64,000 nt of DNA from Pseudomonas palmensis (GCF_017848315.1 NZ_JAFKEC010000024.1:1-64000), one strand, 5' to 3'; counted from the first letter of the stretch, positions 8,684 to 18,587 are shown. Numbers and translations: made by a program. Notes: generated by a model from the letters alone, not told the origin.

Positions 8684-10657
8684 TCATTCGCTGGTAAGGG
8701 CTGCCACCGGGTCGAGCCGGGCGGCCTTGCGGGCAGGCATGAAGCCGAAGATGACGCCGGTGACCAGGGCGCAGGCAAAGGCACCGAGCACGGCGGTCAG
8801 GGAAAACGCCACGGCCACCTCGCTGAGCAGCAGCGCCCCCCCCACCAGCAGGGCCAGGCCGATGCCGGTGAGGCCGCCGACCACAGAGAGCATCACCGCC
8901 TCGGTCAGGAACTGGCGCAGGATGTCGCGCTGGCGGGCACCGGTGGCCATACGGATACCGATCTCGCGGGTACGCTCGCGCACGGTCATGAGCATGATGT
9001 TCATCACGCCGATGCCGCCCACCAGCAGCGAGATGGCGGCAATCGCGCCGAGCATCAGCGACAGGGTGCCCTGGGTGCGGGCTTCGGCCTGGATCATGGC
9101 GGCGTTGTTGGTCAGCTCGTAGTCGCGCTTGCCGTTGTGCAGGCGCAGCATCAACTGGTCGATGGCCTTTTCGGCCTCGTTGACGCGGCGTGCATCGGCG
9201 GCGGCAATGGCCACGTACTCTGGGTTCTGGCTGCCGAACAGGCGGATGCTGGCGGCCGAATAGGGCACCGCGATACGGTCGTCGCTGTCCTGGTCGCCTG
9301 AACTTGCGCCTTTTTCGGCGAGCACACCCACCACCTGGAAGGGCACGTTCTCGATCAGGATGTACTCGCCAATGGGGTTGGCGGCGTCCTTGAGCAGCTT
9401 TTCGCGCACCTTGTGGCCGATGACCGCGACGGCGCTGGCGTTGCGCTCGTCGGCTTCGGTGAAATAGCTGCCTTGCACCACCGGCCAGTTGAAGATGGCC
9501 GGGAAGTTGGTGTCGTTGCCGCCTACGTAGCTGGTGTAGTCGGCATTACCGTAGCGCACGCCGGCGGTGGAGCCGTTGACCGGCATGATGCGCTGGACCT
9601 GCGGCAGCCTGCCCACGGCGGCGACGTCTTCCAGGGTGATGACCCCAGGCGGTGTACGCGGGTTGGGAGCGTGGCCGCTGAGGTAGATGATGTTGGAACC
9701 GAACGCGCCCATCTGCGCCATCACCTGGCGCTTGCTGCCTTCGCCCACCGCCAGCATCACCACCACCGAGGCCACGCCGATGACGATGCCGAGCAGGGTG
9801 AGGGCAGTGCGAAAACGGTTGATCCACATGACGCGCCAGGCGGCCTGCACGGCATCGACCAGCTCGCCCTTCCAGGCCCCGGCATATTCGCTGCCGTCGG
9901 CCATGCGTTCGCGCAGGTCGACGGCCTGCAGGGCACCCGGCGGAGCGTCCACCGGCTGGTCCAGCGGGACCGGCGCCGAGTCGCTGATGATCCGGCCGTC
10001 GCTGATCTCGATGATGCGCCTGGCGCGAGCAGCTACCGCACGGTCGTGGGTGATGAGGATGACCACGTGGCCCTGGCTGGCCAGTTCGTCCAGCAGCTTC
10101 ATGACCTCTACGCCGCTGTGGCTGTCCAGCGCCCCGGTGGGCTCGTCGGCGAGGATGATGTGGCCGCCGTTCATCAGTGCGCGGGCGATCGACACCCGCT
10201 GTTGCTGGCCGCCGGACAGTTGGTGCGGGCGGTTGGCGGTACGCTGGCCCAGGCCCAGGCGCTCGAGCAGCGCAGCGGCGCGCGCGTGTCGCTCCGGCGC
10301 CGGGGTGCCGGCGTAGATCGCGGGCATCTCGACGTTCTCCTGGGCCGAGCAGGAGGGGATCAGGTGATAGCCCTGGAACACGAAACCGAAGGCCTCGCGG
10401 CGCAGCCAGGCCAGGGCGTCGCTGTCGAGGTGGGCGACGTCCTCGCCGGCGAACAGGTAGTGGCCGCTGGTGGGGCGGTCGAGGCAGCCGAGGATGTTCA
10501 TCAGGGTCGACTTGCCGGAGCCCGAGGCGCCGACGATGGCGAGGAACTCACCGGCATGGATGGACAGGTCGATGCCATGCAGGACGTCGACCCGCGGCGT
10601 GCCTGCGCCGCCGTAAGACTTGCTGATGGATTTGAGCTGGATCAGTGGCGTCTGCAT
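8684..10657 (-). CDS. pvdT: PvdT, MacB-type ABC permease/ATPase of pyoverdine efflux
   Basis: The 657-residue protein has an N-terminal ATPase domain (Walker [10 protein letters not shown] near residue 41, signature LSGGQQQR, Walker [12 protein letters not shown]). It continues into a first transmembrane helix near residue 280, a large periplasmic domain and a C-terminal FtsX/MacB permease with three helices. This is the MacB architecture. With PvdR and OpmQ it exports pyoverdine from the periplasm. Its ATG immediately follows the pvdR stop codon (TGAATG), which implies translational coupling. Confidence 0.94.
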   Translation of the reverse strand: MQTPLIQLKSISKSYGGAGTPRVDVLHGIDLSIHAGEFLAIVGASGSGKSTLMNILGCLDRPTSGHYLFAGEDVAHLDSDALAWLRREAFGFVFQGYHLIPSCSAQENVEMPAIYAGTPAPERHARAAALLERLGLGQRTANRPHQLSGGQQQRVSIARALMNGGHIILADEPTGALDSHSGVEVMKLLDELASQGHVVILITHDRAVAARARRIIEISDGRIISDSAPVPLDQPVDAPPGALQAVDLRERMADGSEYAGAWKGELVDAVQAAWRVMWINRFRTALTLLGIVIGVASVVVMLAVGEGSKRQVMAQMGAFGSNIIYLSGHAPNPRTPPGVITLEDVAAVGRLPQVQRIMPVNGSTAGVRYGNADYTSYVGGNDTNFPAIFNWPVVQGSYFTEADERNASAVAVIGHKVREKLLKDAANPIGEYILIENVPFQVVGVLAEKGASSGDQDSDDRIAVPYSAASIRLFGSQNPEYVAIAAADARRVNEAEKAIDQLMLRLHNGKRDYELTNNAAMIQAEARTQGTLSLMLGAIAAISLLVGGIGVMNIMLMTVRERTREIGIRMATGARQRDILRQFLTEAVMLSVVGGLTGIGLALLVGGALLLSEVAVAFSLTAVLGAFACALVTGVIFGFMPARKAARLDPVAALTSE

Positions 10658-11827
10658 TCAACCCTCGCTGCCTTCTAGCGGGCCGATCAGCAGGCGGTCG
10701 CCTTCGCTCAGGCCATCGAGGATCTCGATGTGCAGGCGGTCGCTGATGCCGGTGCGTACCTGACGTTCCTCGACGCGGCCGTTGCTGGCCACCACCCTGG
10801 CCATCTGCGTGGTGTCCCTGAGCCCGCCGTGCAGGGCGGCGATGGGGGCGGTGAGGACATTGCTGGCCTGGCTGGCCACGAAGAATACCTGGGCGGTCAT
10901 CTCGGCCATCAGTGCGCTGTCGGCGTTGTCGACGTCCAGCAGTACGGTGTAGAGCACCACGCGGCCACTGCCGCTTTTGCTCGAGGTGTTCGGGCTGCCG
11001 CCGCCCTGGCCGCTTTCGCCCAGCGGCTTGGGCGGGATCGGCAGGATCTGGCGCACGGTGCTGGCCCAGCGCCGGCTACCGCCGCTGAGGGTGGTGAAGT
11101 AGGCGTTCATGCCCGGCTTGACGTGGCCGATGTCGGCTTCGGAGACCTCGGCCCACACGGTCATCGGCGAGAGCTTGGCGATGCGCAGGATCAGCGGGGT
11201 CTGCTGCTGTGCGTTGAGGGTCTGGCCTTCGCGGGCATCGACGGCCACCACGGTACCGGACATCGGCGCGTAGATGCGCGTGTAGCCCAGTTCTGCCTGG
11301 TCGCTGCGCAGGGTGGCCTGGGCCTGGCGGATCTGCGCCTGGTACATGTCGATGCGGGCCTGGGTGGCCTTGAGTTCGGCGCGCGCGGTCTGTACGTCTT
11401 CCTCGCGGGTGGCGCCATTGGCCACCAGGCTCTGCTGGCGCTGGTACTTCTGGCGGGCCAGTTCGTTCTGGGCGCGCTGTTCCTGGAGCTGGGCCTGCAG
11501 GTTCTCGATGGCGAAGCGGCTGGCATCGAGCTTGGCCTGCTGGGTGGAGGGGTCGATCTCGACCAGCAACTGGCCTTCCTCGATCGAGTCGCCGGCTTCG
11601 ACGTGGATCTTGCGGATCTGCCCGGAAGCCTGGGCACCGACATCGACGTAGCGTCTGGGTTGCAGGGTGCCCAGCGCGGTGACGCTGCTTTCGATGTTGG
11701 CGCGGGTGACCGCCACGGTGGTCAGTTGGTCGTTACCTGGCAGGGTCTTCCAGGCGACCAGCGTGCCCAGGGCAAGCAGGCCGAGGCAGCACACGAGCAG
11801 GCGGCGTTTGTTTTTCGGGCGTTTCAT
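10658..11827 (-). CDS. pvdR: PvdR, periplasmic adaptor of the pyoverdine efflux pump
   Basis: The 389-residue membrane fusion protein has one N-terminal transmembrane helix (RLLVCCLGLLALGTLVAW), a biotinyl-lipoyl-like half motif (GQIRKIHVEAGDSIEEGQLL), a long helical hairpin (about residues 95-170) and beta-barrel domains. It is of the MacA type and connects PvdT to OpmQ. The ATG at 11827 has GGAAG eight bases before it; 48 further codons upstream lack a start signal. It is first gene of pvdR-pvdT-opmQ, behind the PvdS box at 11908-11931. Confidence 0.93.
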   Translation of the reverse strand: MKRPKNKRRLLVCCLGLLALGTLVAWKTLPGNDQLTTVAVTRANIESSVTALGTLQPRRYVDVGAQASGQIRKIHVEAGDSIEEGQLLVEIDPSTQQAKLDASRFAIENLQAQLQEQRAQNELARQKYQRQQSLVANGATREEDVQTARAELKATQARIDMYQAQIRQAQATLRSDQAELGYTRIYAPMSGTVVAVDAREGQTLNAQQQTPLILRIAKLSPMTVWAEVSEADIGHVKPGMNAYFTTLSGGSRRWASTVRQILPIPPKPLGESGQGGGSPNTSSKSGSGRVVLYTVLLDVDNADSALMAEMTAQVFFVASQASNVLTAPIAALHGGLRDTTQMARVVASNGRVEERQVRTGISDRLHIEILDGLSEGDRLLIGPLEGSEG

Positions 11828-11907
11828 GCGGGCTTCCAACCAGGGGGTTGATCCATGCCAGGAGGTGACGAACACGCGCTCGGCAGGCATGGAAGGCTGC
11901 AAGTTAA

Positions 11908-11931
11908 ACGAGCGGTATTCGAGGTAATTTA
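11908..11931 (-). promoter_or_regulatory. PvdS (iron-starvation) promoter box for pvdRT-opmQ
   Basis: The minus strand reads TAAAT, 16 bases, CGT, a perfect PvdS element, 81 bases upstream of the pvdR ATG. It places the efflux pump in the same iron-starvation regulon as the maturation genes. Confidence 0.83.
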
Positions 11932-11999
11932 AACCGGTGCGTGGCTGTGCCAGCCCGCACCAGGGCAACACGGGCGAGAGTATGACCGAGTCGCTTGAT

Positions 12000-12018
12000 G
12001 AGAATAATATTAATTAGT
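12000..12018. promoter_or_regulatory. Fur-box-like site before ECF sigma gene
   Basis: The AT-rich 19-mer GAGAATAATATTAATTAGT matches 13 of 19 positions of the Fur consensus GATAATGATAATCATTATC, by my manual alignment. It lies 66 bases upstream of the sigma factor gene at 12084. Iron-starvation sigma genes are normally Fur-repressed. Confidence 0.6.
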
Positions 12019-12083
12019 GTTATTGTGTCGAGCCATACGACCCAGCGGGTTCAACCTCGGCAACGTCGCGCACAGGTACTGTT

Positions 12084-12560
12084 GTGGAACACTACTATCG
12101 AGAGCTGGTGAGCTTTCTGATGTCGCGCCTGGGCAGCCGCCACGCGGCCGAAGACGTCGCCCATGACGCCTACCTGCGGGTGCTGGAGCGGGCTGATTCG
12201 CAACCTATCGAGCACCCTCGCGCGTTTCTCTACCGTACTGCACTGAACCTGGTGGTGGATGGCCATCGACGCGAGCGGATCCGCCAGGTCGAACCCCTGG
12301 AGGTGCTCGATACCGACGAGCGCTGGCACAGCCCGACCCCCTTGCACGCCATGCATGGCGATCAGCGCCTGGCATTGATGCAGCGTGCGCTGGCCGAACT
12401 CAGCCCGACATGCCGCGACAGCTTCATATTGCGCAAGCTCGATGGCCTGTCGCATCAGCAGATCGCCTTGCGCCTGGGCATTTCCCGCAGCCTGGTGGAG
12501 AAGCACATCGTCAATGCGATGAAGCACTGCCGCGTGCGCATGCGCGAGTGGGAATCCTGA
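12084..12560 (+). CDS. ECF sigma factor, iron-starvation type
   Basis: The 158-residue protein has a sigma-70 region 2 (residues about 5-70, with the SRHAAEDVAHDAYLRV block) and a region 4 helix-turn-helix (residues about 105-150, LAELSPTCRDSFILRKLDGLSHQQIA and the following helix). Size and sequence fit FpvI/FecI-type sigma factors that switch on siderophore genes. The start is a GTG with AGG seven bases upstream. No FecR-like anti-sigma gene or TonB receptor is adjacent, so its partner must be elsewhere or absent. A Fur-like site upstream suggests induction under iron limitation. It is not the longer PvdS itself. Confidence 0.8.
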   Translation: MEHYYRELVSFLMSRLGSRHAAEDVAHDAYLRVLERADSQPIEHPRAFLYRTALNLVVDGHRRERIRQVEPLEVLDTDERWHSPTPLHAMHGDQRLALMQRALAELSPTCRDSFILRKLDGLSHQQIALRLGISRSLVEKHIVNAMKHCRVRMREWES

Positions 12561-12738
12561 GCGCGGGGCTGCGATCCAGGGTGAAAGTTCGGGTTGTTCC
12601 TTGATTTATGCGCGATTCCCTACAAGTATCAGTGGCAGACCTCTGTTCAGGCGCGATGTTTGCAGCAACTTGCAGTCGTGGATTGTCGCTGTAGGGTCAA
12701 GGACGCTAACTCCCTTTACCTTCTGCCAGGTCCGGACG

Positions 12739-13224
12739 ATGCCAAACAAATCGATGCGCATCCTGATCGCCGACGAGCACCCCAGCCAGTTGCTGCAACT
12801 GGAAAAGATGCTCAATGGACTGGGCTATTACCGCATTGCCCCGGTCGAGAGTTTCGTCGAACTGCAGCGCCTGGTGCAGGCGGCCCTGCAGCCCTTCAAT
12901 CTGCTGATCGGCAACATCGATCTGGCCAGCCACGCGGGCGTGGACATGGCGCGCTTCTGCAAGGCGAGCCTGCCGATCCAGCATGCCTTGCTGTATCACT
13001 CTCAGCACCTGAAGGTACCTGCAGTACCGGTGTCACAGCGCCAGGCGGTGAGCCTGAGCCTGCCCAAGGTGCCAGACAGCGAGGCGCTGGAGTCCTTCAT
13101 GGCGATCATCGATGCGCCGGTGGTAATCGATCAGATGGAGCTGAGCGGTGGCCTGGGCGCCCGTGCAGGCTACCTGCCGCGGCGCACCAATTTTGCCCAG
13201 ACCGTGTTCTGTCGACCGTCCTGA
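12739..13224 (+). CDS. Receiver-domain-like protein with Asn at the phospho-acceptor position
   Basis: The 161-residue protein resembles a CheY-type receiver: MRILIADEHPSQLL gives the acidic pair (Asp12, Glu13), and SLSLPKVPD gives the switch lysine (Lys110). At the usual phospho-aspartate the sequence is LLIGNIDLASHAG, so Asn59 replaces Asp; the glycine eight residues later is kept, which supports the alignment. It has no output domain, only about 40 extra C-terminal residues. It probably acts without phosphorylation, by protein contact. The ATG at 12739 follows GGTCCGGACG; ATG 12754 is an alternative. No partner gene is adjacent. Confidence 0.65.
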   Translation: MPNKSMRILIADEHPSQLLQLEKMLNGLGYYRIAPVESFVELQRLVQAALQPFNLLIGNIDLASHAGVDMARFCKASLPIQHALLYHSQHLKVPAVPVSQRQAVSLSLPKVPDSEALESFMAIIDAPVVIDQMELSGGLGARAGYLPRRTNFAQTVFCRPS

Positions 13225-13291
13225 AGCTTGTCGGGCCATTGGCCGCAGTGTTTTGCTATCCTCTTGCGTTTGCCGATTTGCGGAAACGCCC

Positions 13292-14605
13292 ATGAGTGCC
13301 ATCGCTACCCCCCGACCGTCGTTGTCACGCGCAGACCACAAGACCCTGGGCCTGGCGGCGCTGGGCGGTGCGCTGGAGATCTACGATTTCATCATCTTCG
13401 TGTTCTTCGCGCTGACCCTGAGCCAGCTGTTCTTCCCGCCCGAGATGCCGGAGTGGCTGCGTCTGCTGCAGAGCTTCGGGATCTTCGTCACCGGGTACCT
13501 GGCGCGGCCGCTGGGCGGCATCCTGATGGCGCATTTTGCCGATCACCTGGGGCGCAAGAAGGTCTTCAGCCTGAGCATCCTGATGATGGCGCTGCCGTGC
13601 CTGCTGATCGGGGTGATGCCGACCTATGCCGACATCGGCTACGCGGCGCCGCTGATCCTGCTGGGCCTGCGCATTCTGCAGGGCGCGGCGGTGGGCGGCG
13701 AGGTGCCAAGCGCCTGGACCTTCGTCGCCGAGCATGCGCCGGCCGGGCGGCGGGGCTATGCGCTGGGTTTTCTGCAGGCCGGGCTGACGTTCGGCTACCT
13801 GCTGGGCGCGCTGACCGCCACGGCGCTGGCCCAGGTGTTCACCGCCCAGGAGATTCTGGACTACGCCTGGCGCTATCCATTCTTGCTGGGCGGGGTGTTC
13901 GGCGTGATCGGGGTGTGGCTGCGCCGCTGGCTGAGCGAGACGCCGGTGTTCCTGGCGCTGCGCGAGCGGCGTGAACAACCGGTGGCCTTCCCGCTGCGCA
14001 CGGTGCTGCGCGAGCACCGCCGCGCGCTGGTACCGGCGGCCCTGCTGACCTGCGTGCTGACCTCGGCGGTGGTGGTGCTGGTGGTGATTACCCCGACGGT
14101 GATGCAGCAGCGCTTCGGCATGAGCGCGGCCGACACCTTCGCCCTGAGCGCGCTGGGTATCGTGTTCTTGAACATCGGTTGCGTGCTGGCCGGCTTGCTG
14201 GTGGACCGGGTAGGTGCCTGGCGCGCGCTGATGGTCTACAGCCTGTTGCTGCCGCTGGGAGTGGGGGCGCTGTATGCCAGCCTGATCGGCGGCTGGGGCT
14301 GGACCGGGGTGGCCTATGCGCTGGCAGGGCTGGCCTGTGGTGTGGTGGGGGTGGTGCCGTCGGTGATGGTCGGGCTGTTTCCGCCGGCCATTCGCGTGTC
14401 GGGGATTTCCTTTACCTACAACCTGGCCTATGCGCTGTGGGCCAGCACCACGCCGCTTATGCTGATTGCGCTGATGCCGTGGAGCCCATGGGTGTGTGTG
14501 GGGTTCTGCCTGCTGATGGGCACGGTGGGCCTGCTCACGGCGGTGTACTTCAGTGCGCGGGAGGACCTGCGGGCCGGGGATGAACTGGTGTTGGCGAAGG
14601 TGTGA
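13292..14605 (+). CDS. MFS transporter, metabolite:H+ symporter type
   Basis: The 437-residue protein has about 12 hydrophobic segments. The loop between helices 2 and 3 carries the MFS signature (GGILMAHFADHLGRKK). The helix 4-5 region reads GLRILQGAAVGGEVPSAWTFVAEH, characteristic of the MHS (ProP, KgtP, citrate) branch. The substrate is probably a carboxylate or a zwitterion but cannot be read from the sequence. GGAA precedes the ATG. It is monocistronic and ends at a terminator shared with the convergent etfQO gene. Confidence 0.85.
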   Translation: MSAIATPRPSLSRADHKTLGLAALGGALEIYDFIIFVFFALTLSQLFFPPEMPEWLRLLQSFGIFVTGYLARPLGGILMAHFADHLGRKKVFSLSILMMALPCLLIGVMPTYADIGYAAPLILLGLRILQGAAVGGEVPSAWTFVAEHAPAGRRGYALGFLQAGLTFGYLLGALTATALAQVFTAQEILDYAWRYPFLLGGVFGVIGVWLRRWLSETPVFLALRERREQPVAFPLRTVLREHRRALVPAALLTCVLTSAVVVLVVITPTVMQQRFGMSAADTFALSALGIVFLNIGCVLAGLLVDRVGAWRALMVYSLLLPLGVGALYASLIGGWGWTGVAYALAGLACGVVGVVPSVMVGLFPPAIRVSGISFTYNLAYALWASTTPLMLIALMPWSPWVCVGFCLLMGTVGLLTAVYFSAREDLRAGDELVLAKV

Positions 14606-14630
14606 GGTTGATTGCTCGAACGCCTTCACG

Positions 14631-14669
14631 AAAAAGCCCCCAGCGCCGCAAGACGTGGGGGCTTTTTTT
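14631..14669. terminator. Bidirectional intrinsic terminator (MFS gene / etfQO)
   Basis: The arms AAAAAGCCCCCA and TGGGGGCTTTTTTT flank a loop of about 13 bases. There are A and T tracts on both sides, so it can stop transcripts from both convergent genes. Confidence 0.85.
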
Positions 14670-14680
14670 GTGGGCGGTAC

Positions 14681-16345
14681 TTACATGTTCGGGTAAGTCG
14701 GGCCGCCAGCACCTTCAGGGGTCACCCAGGTGATGTTCTGCGAAGGGTCCTTGATGTCACAGGTCTTGCAGTGCACGCAGTTCTGGGCGTTGATCTGGAA
14801 GCGCTTGCTGCCGTCTTCCTGGCTGATCACCTCGTATACGCCGGCCGGGCAGTAGCGCTGCGCCGGTTCGTCGTACAACGGCAGGTTGGTGCCGATCGGG
14901 ATGCTCGGGTCGGTCAGCTTCAGGTGGCACGGCTGCTCTTCTTCATGGTTGGTGCTGGAGAGGAACACCGAGCTCAGCTTGTCGAAGCTCAACTTGCCAT
15001 CGGGCTTGGGGTAATCGATCTTCTTCGAGTCGGCCGCCAGCTTGAGGCAGGCGTAGTCCGGCTTGGTGTCGTGCAGGGTGAACGGCAGCTTGCCGCCGAA
15101 CCAGTTCTGGTCGACATAGTTGAATGCCGCGCCGAGCATCGGGCCGAACTTGTGCATCGCCGGGCCGAAGTTGCGGCTGGCGAACAGTTCTTCGTACAGC
15201 CAGCTGGCCTTGAAGCCGTCGACGTAGGCGGTCAGTTCGTCGCCACCCTCGCTACCGGCCAGCAGCGCATCGGCCACCGCTTCGGCTGCGAGCATGCCGG
15301 ACTTCATGGCGGTGTGGCTGCCCTTGATCTTGGCCACGTTCATGGTGCCCAGGTCGCAGCCGATCAGCGCGCCGCCCTTGAATACCATTTTCGGCAGCGA
15401 GTTCAGGCCGCCCTTGGCCAGGGCACGGGCGCCATAGCTGATGCGCTTGCCACCCTCCAGGTACTGGGCGAGCACCGGGTGGTGCTTGAGGCGCTGGAAC
15501 TCGTCGAACGGGGAGAGGTAGGCGTTGGCATACGACAGGTCGACGATCAGGCCGACCACCACCTGGTTGTTTTCCAGGTGATACAGGAACGAGCCGCCGG
15601 TGTTCTCGGTGCTCATCACGTCCAGCGGCCAGCCGGCGGTGTGGATCACCAGGCCTTGCTGGTGCTTGGCCGGGTCGATTTCCCAGATTTCCTTGAGGCC
15701 GATGCCGTAGTGCTGCACGTCGCTGGCGTTGTCCAGGTCGAAGCGCTTGATCAGTTGCTTGCCGATATGCCCACGGCAGCCTTCGGCGAACAGCGTGTAC
15801 TTGCCGCGCAGTTCCATGCCGGGGGTGTATACGCCTTCCTTGGGGTTGCCTTCGCGGTCGACACCCAGGTCGCCGGTGATGATCCCGCGGACCACGCCGT
15901 TTTCATCGAACAGCGCTTCCTGGGCAGCGAAGCCTGGGTAGACTTCCACGCCCAGGTTCTCGGCCTGCTGGGCCAGCCAGCGGCACAGGTTGCCCAGCGA
16001 GATGATGTAGTTGCCTTCGTTGTGCATGGTCTTGGGCACGAACAGATCGGGCACCTTGACCGAGCTGCTGGCGTCGCGCAGCACGTAGATGTCGTCGCGC
16101 TTGACCTCGGTGTTCAGTGGCGCGCCGAGTTCTTTCCAGTCCGGGAACAGTTCGTTCAGGGCACGCGGCTCGAACACCGCACCGGAGAGAATGTGTGCAC
16201 CGACCTCGGAGCCTTTCTCGACCACGCAGACGCTGATTTCATTACCGGCTTCGGCGGCCTTCTGCTTCAGTCGGCAGGCGGCGGACAGGCCTGCCGGGCC
16301 AGCGCCGACGATGACCACGTCGAATTCCATGTATTCGCGTTCCAC
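14681..16345 (-). CDS. etfQO: Electron transfer flavoprotein-ubiquinone oxidoreductase
   Basis: The 554-residue flavoprotein passes electrons from reduced ETF to ubiquinone at the inner membrane during fatty acid and amino acid oxidation. The N-terminal FAD-binding motif is VVIVGAGPAGLSAAC (about residues 9-23). The C-terminal ferredoxin-like part contains NCVHCKTCDIKDPSQNI, which supplies the 4Fe-4S cysteines. The start is taken as GTG at 16345 because AGGAG lies seven bases upstream; six further upstream codons lack a ribosome site. It is divergent from etfBA, its electron donor. Confidence 0.95.
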   Translation of the reverse strand: MEREYMEFDVVIVGAGPAGLSAACRLKQKAAEAGNEISVCVVEKGSEVGAHILSGAVFEPRALNELFPDWKELGAPLNTEVKRDDIYVLRDASSSVKVPDLFVPKTMHNEGNYIISLGNLCRWLAQQAENLGVEVYPGFAAQEALFDENGVVRGIITGDLGVDREGNPKEGVYTPGMELRGKYTLFAEGCRGHIGKQLIKRFDLDNASDVQHYGIGLKEIWEIDPAKHQQGLVIHTAGWPLDVMSTENTGGSFLYHLENNQVVVGLIVDLSYANAYLSPFDEFQRLKHHPVLAQYLEGGKRISYGARALAKGGLNSLPKMVFKGGALIGCDLGTMNVAKIKGSHTAMKSGMLAAEAVADALLAGSEGGDELTAYVDGFKASWLYEELFASRNFGPAMHKFGPMLGAAFNYVDQNWFGGKLPFTLHDTKPDYACLKLAADSKKIDYPKPDGKLSFDKLSSVFLSSTNHEEEQPCHLKLTDPSIPIGTNLPLYDEPAQRYCPAGVYEVISQEDGSKRFQINAQNCVHCKTCDIKDPSQNITWVTPEGAGGPTYPNM

Positions 16346-16888
16346 AGGTTCTCTCCTACTCAAGGCTCATCGGTTTTTCTTTGTTGGCGGGTGTCAGGCG
16401 GTCATTTCGAAGTACCCGGGTGTGTAGCTCGGGTGATGACGGACTACACCGCTTTCTCTTGGCCGCGCATTATATCTACACCACTTGCGAGGTCCAATAC
16501 AAACGTTTGTTTGAATTTGCCGCAGCCCAGTAAAATCAAAGACGCACGGCTTGAAGCTGGCTGGTTTGCCGTATTGACCGGATTGGGCGTTACGGTCAAG
16601 ATACGGGCGGTTTTACGCTCGCCGTAGGCTGACCGTCGGATGCAGGAGCACCCCTAAAAACCAGGCAAAAAGCAGGGCAGTTACGCCAGGACCCGCCTTT
16701 GTAGTGGAGTTTACACGCCACGACAAACAATGACCCACGGGTTTTGCGCGCAAGCGTCGAGAACAGACTGCACAGTCAGTTGAATTTCACCTGCTCGCGT
16801 TCGTTTTTGGAGGTGCCCTTGTACCCACGCGCAATCGCCCGGTTCTGCCCAGGCGACATTCTTTTCACCGGAGAGTAACGAGGAATCC
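16346..16888. other. 543-base divergent control region etfQO / etfBA
   Basis: There is no convincing gene here. It holds the etfQO ribosome site at its left end, an AT-rich PsrA-type operator at 16500-16513 and the etfB ribosome site (GGAGAGTAACGAGG) at its right end. The remaining sequence is unassigned leader. Confidence 0.6.
16500..16513. promoter_or_regulatory. Candidate PsrA operator (CAAAC-N4-GTTTG)
   Basis: CAAAC, four bases, GTTTG matches the published half-site arrangement of PsrA, a long-chain fatty-acid-responsive repressor of beta-oxidation genes in pseudomonads. Its position between etfQO and etfBA, which take electrons from acyl-CoA dehydrogenases, fits that role. Confidence 0.55.
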
Positions 16889-17638
16889 ATGAAGGTTCTT
16901 GTAGCTGTCAAACGAGTGGTCGACTATAACGTCAAGGTTCGCGTCAAGGCGGACAACTCCGGCGTAGACCTTGCTAACGTCAAGATGTCCATGAACCCCT
17001 TCTGCGAAATCGCCGTAGAAGAAGCCGTGCGCCTGAAAGAGAAGGGCGTGGCGAGCGAAATCGTCGTCGTTACCGTCGGCCCGGCCACTGCCCAGGAGCA
17101 GCTGCGTACCGCCCTGGCACTGGGTGCCGACCGCGCCGTGCTGGTCGAGTCGGCTGAAGAGCTGACCTCGCTGGCCGTGGCCAAGCTGCTCAAGGCTGTG
17201 GTCGACAAGGAGCAGCCGCAACTGGTCATCCTTGGCAAGCAGGCCATCGACAGCGACAACAACCAGACCGGCCAGATGCTGGCTGCGCTGACCGGTTATG
17301 CCCAGGGTACTTTCGCCTCCAAGGTGGAAGTGGCCGGCGACAAGGTCAACGTCACCCGTGAAATCGATGGCGGCCTGCAGACCGTTGCACTGAACCTGCC
17401 GGCGATCGTGACCACCGACCTGCGTCTGAACGAGCCGCGCTATGCGTCGCTGCCGAACATCATGAAGGCCAAGAAGAAGCCGCTGGAGACTGTGACTCCG
17501 GACGCGCTGGGCGTTTCCACCGCCTCTACCAACAAGACCCTGAAAGTCGAAGCGCCAGCTGCACGCAGCGCTGGTATCAAGGTCAAGTCGGTGGCTGAAC
17601 TGGTCGAGAAACTGAAGAACGAGGCGAAGGTAATCTAA
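16889..17638 (+). CDS. etfB: Electron transfer flavoprotein beta subunit
   Basis: The 249-residue protein begins [20 protein letters not shown], the hallmark ETF-beta N-terminus, and includes the recognition-loop region and AMP site typical of the subunit. With EtfA it forms the soluble FAD/AMP heterodimer that collects electrons from acyl-CoA and other dehydrogenases and delivers them to the EtfQO quinone oxidoreductase encoded upstream. Ribosome site GGAGAG is present. Its stop codon is followed directly by the etfA ATG. Confidence 0.96.
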   Translation: MKVLVAVKRVVDYNVKVRVKADNSGVDLANVKMSMNPFCEIAVEEAVRLKEKGVASEIVVVTVGPATAQEQLRTALALGADRAVLVESAEELTSLAVAKLLKAVVDKEQPQLVILGKQAIDSDNNQTGQMLAALTGYAQGTFASKVEVAGDKVNVTREIDGGLQTVALNLPAIVTTDLRLNEPRYASLPNIMKAKKKPLETVTPDALGVSTASTNKTLKVEAPAARSAGIKVKSVAELVEKLKNEAKVI

Positions 17639-18568
17639 ATGACTATCCTGGTTATCGCTGAACACGAAAACGGCGCCGTTGCCCCGGCGACCCTGAACAC
17701 CGTTGCTGCCGCCGCGAAAATCGGTGGCGATATCCACGTACTGGTCGCTGGCCAGAACGTGGGTGGCGTTGCCGAAGCTGCCGCGAAAATCGGTGGCGTG
17801 GCCAAGGTGCTGGTAGCCGACAACGCTGCCTATGCGCACCAGCTGCCGGAAAACGTCGCGCCGCTGGTGGCCGAGCTTGGCAAGGCCTACAGCCACGTGC
17901 TGGCACCAGCCACCTCCAACGGCAAGAACATCCTGCCGCGCGTTGCCGCGCTGCTGGACGTCGACCAGATCTCCGAGATCATCGCGGTCGAGTCGGCGGA
18001 CACCTTCAAGCGTCCGATCTACGCCGGTAACGCCATTGCCACCGTGCAATCGAGCGCTGCGGTCAAGGTCATCACCGTGCGTGCCACCGGCTTCGACGCC
18101 GTTGCCGCCGAAGGTGGTTCGGCTGCTGTCGAAGCGGTTGGCGCTGCCCACGATGCGGGCAAGTCGGCATTTGTCGGCGAAGAGCTGGCCAAGTCCGATC
18201 GTCCTGAGCTGACCGCTGCCAAGATCGTCGTCTCCGGCGGTCGCGGCATGCAGAACGGCGACAACTTCAAGCACCTGTACGCGCTGGCGGACAAGCTCGG
18301 CGCCGCCGTGGGTGCTTCGCGCGCCGCGGTCGATGCAGGCTTCGTGCCCAACGACATGCAGGTCGGCCAGACCGGCAAGATCGTTGCGCCGCAGCTGTAC
18401 ATCGCCGTCGGTATCTCCGGCGCAATCCAGCACCTGGCCGGCATGAAGGACTCCAAGGTGATCGTTGCGATCAACAAGGACGAAGAGGCGCCGATCTTCC
18501 AGGTGGCCGACTACGGCCTGGTCGCCGACCTGTTCGAAGCCGTACCTGAGCTGGAGAAGCTGGTTTAA
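17639..18568 (+). CDS. etfA: Electron transfer flavoprotein alpha subunit
   Basis: The 309-residue protein has the ETF-alpha N-terminal domain and the C-terminal FAD-binding domain with [16 protein letters not shown], then [29 protein letters not shown] and a late [14 protein letters not shown]. These are the FAD contacts of the family. It is the electron-carrying subunit partner of EtfB. Its ATG abuts the etfB stop (TAAATG), and a terminator follows. Confidence 0.96.
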   Translation: MTILVIAEHENGAVAPATLNTVAAAAKIGGDIHVLVAGQNVGGVAEAAAKIGGVAKVLVADNAAYAHQLPENVAPLVAELGKAYSHVLAPATSNGKNILPRVAALLDVDQISEIIAVESADTFKRPIYAGNAIATVQSSAAVKVITVRATGFDAVAAEGGSAAVEAVGAAHDAGKSAFVGEELAKSDRPELTAAKIVVSGGRGMQNGDNFKHLYALADKLGAAVGASRAAVDAGFVPNDMQVGQTGKIVAPQLYIAVGISGAIQHLAGMKDSKVIVAINKDEEAPIFQVADYGLVADLFEAVPELEKLV

Positions 18569-18587
18569 TCCAGCCGCTTCACTTATA

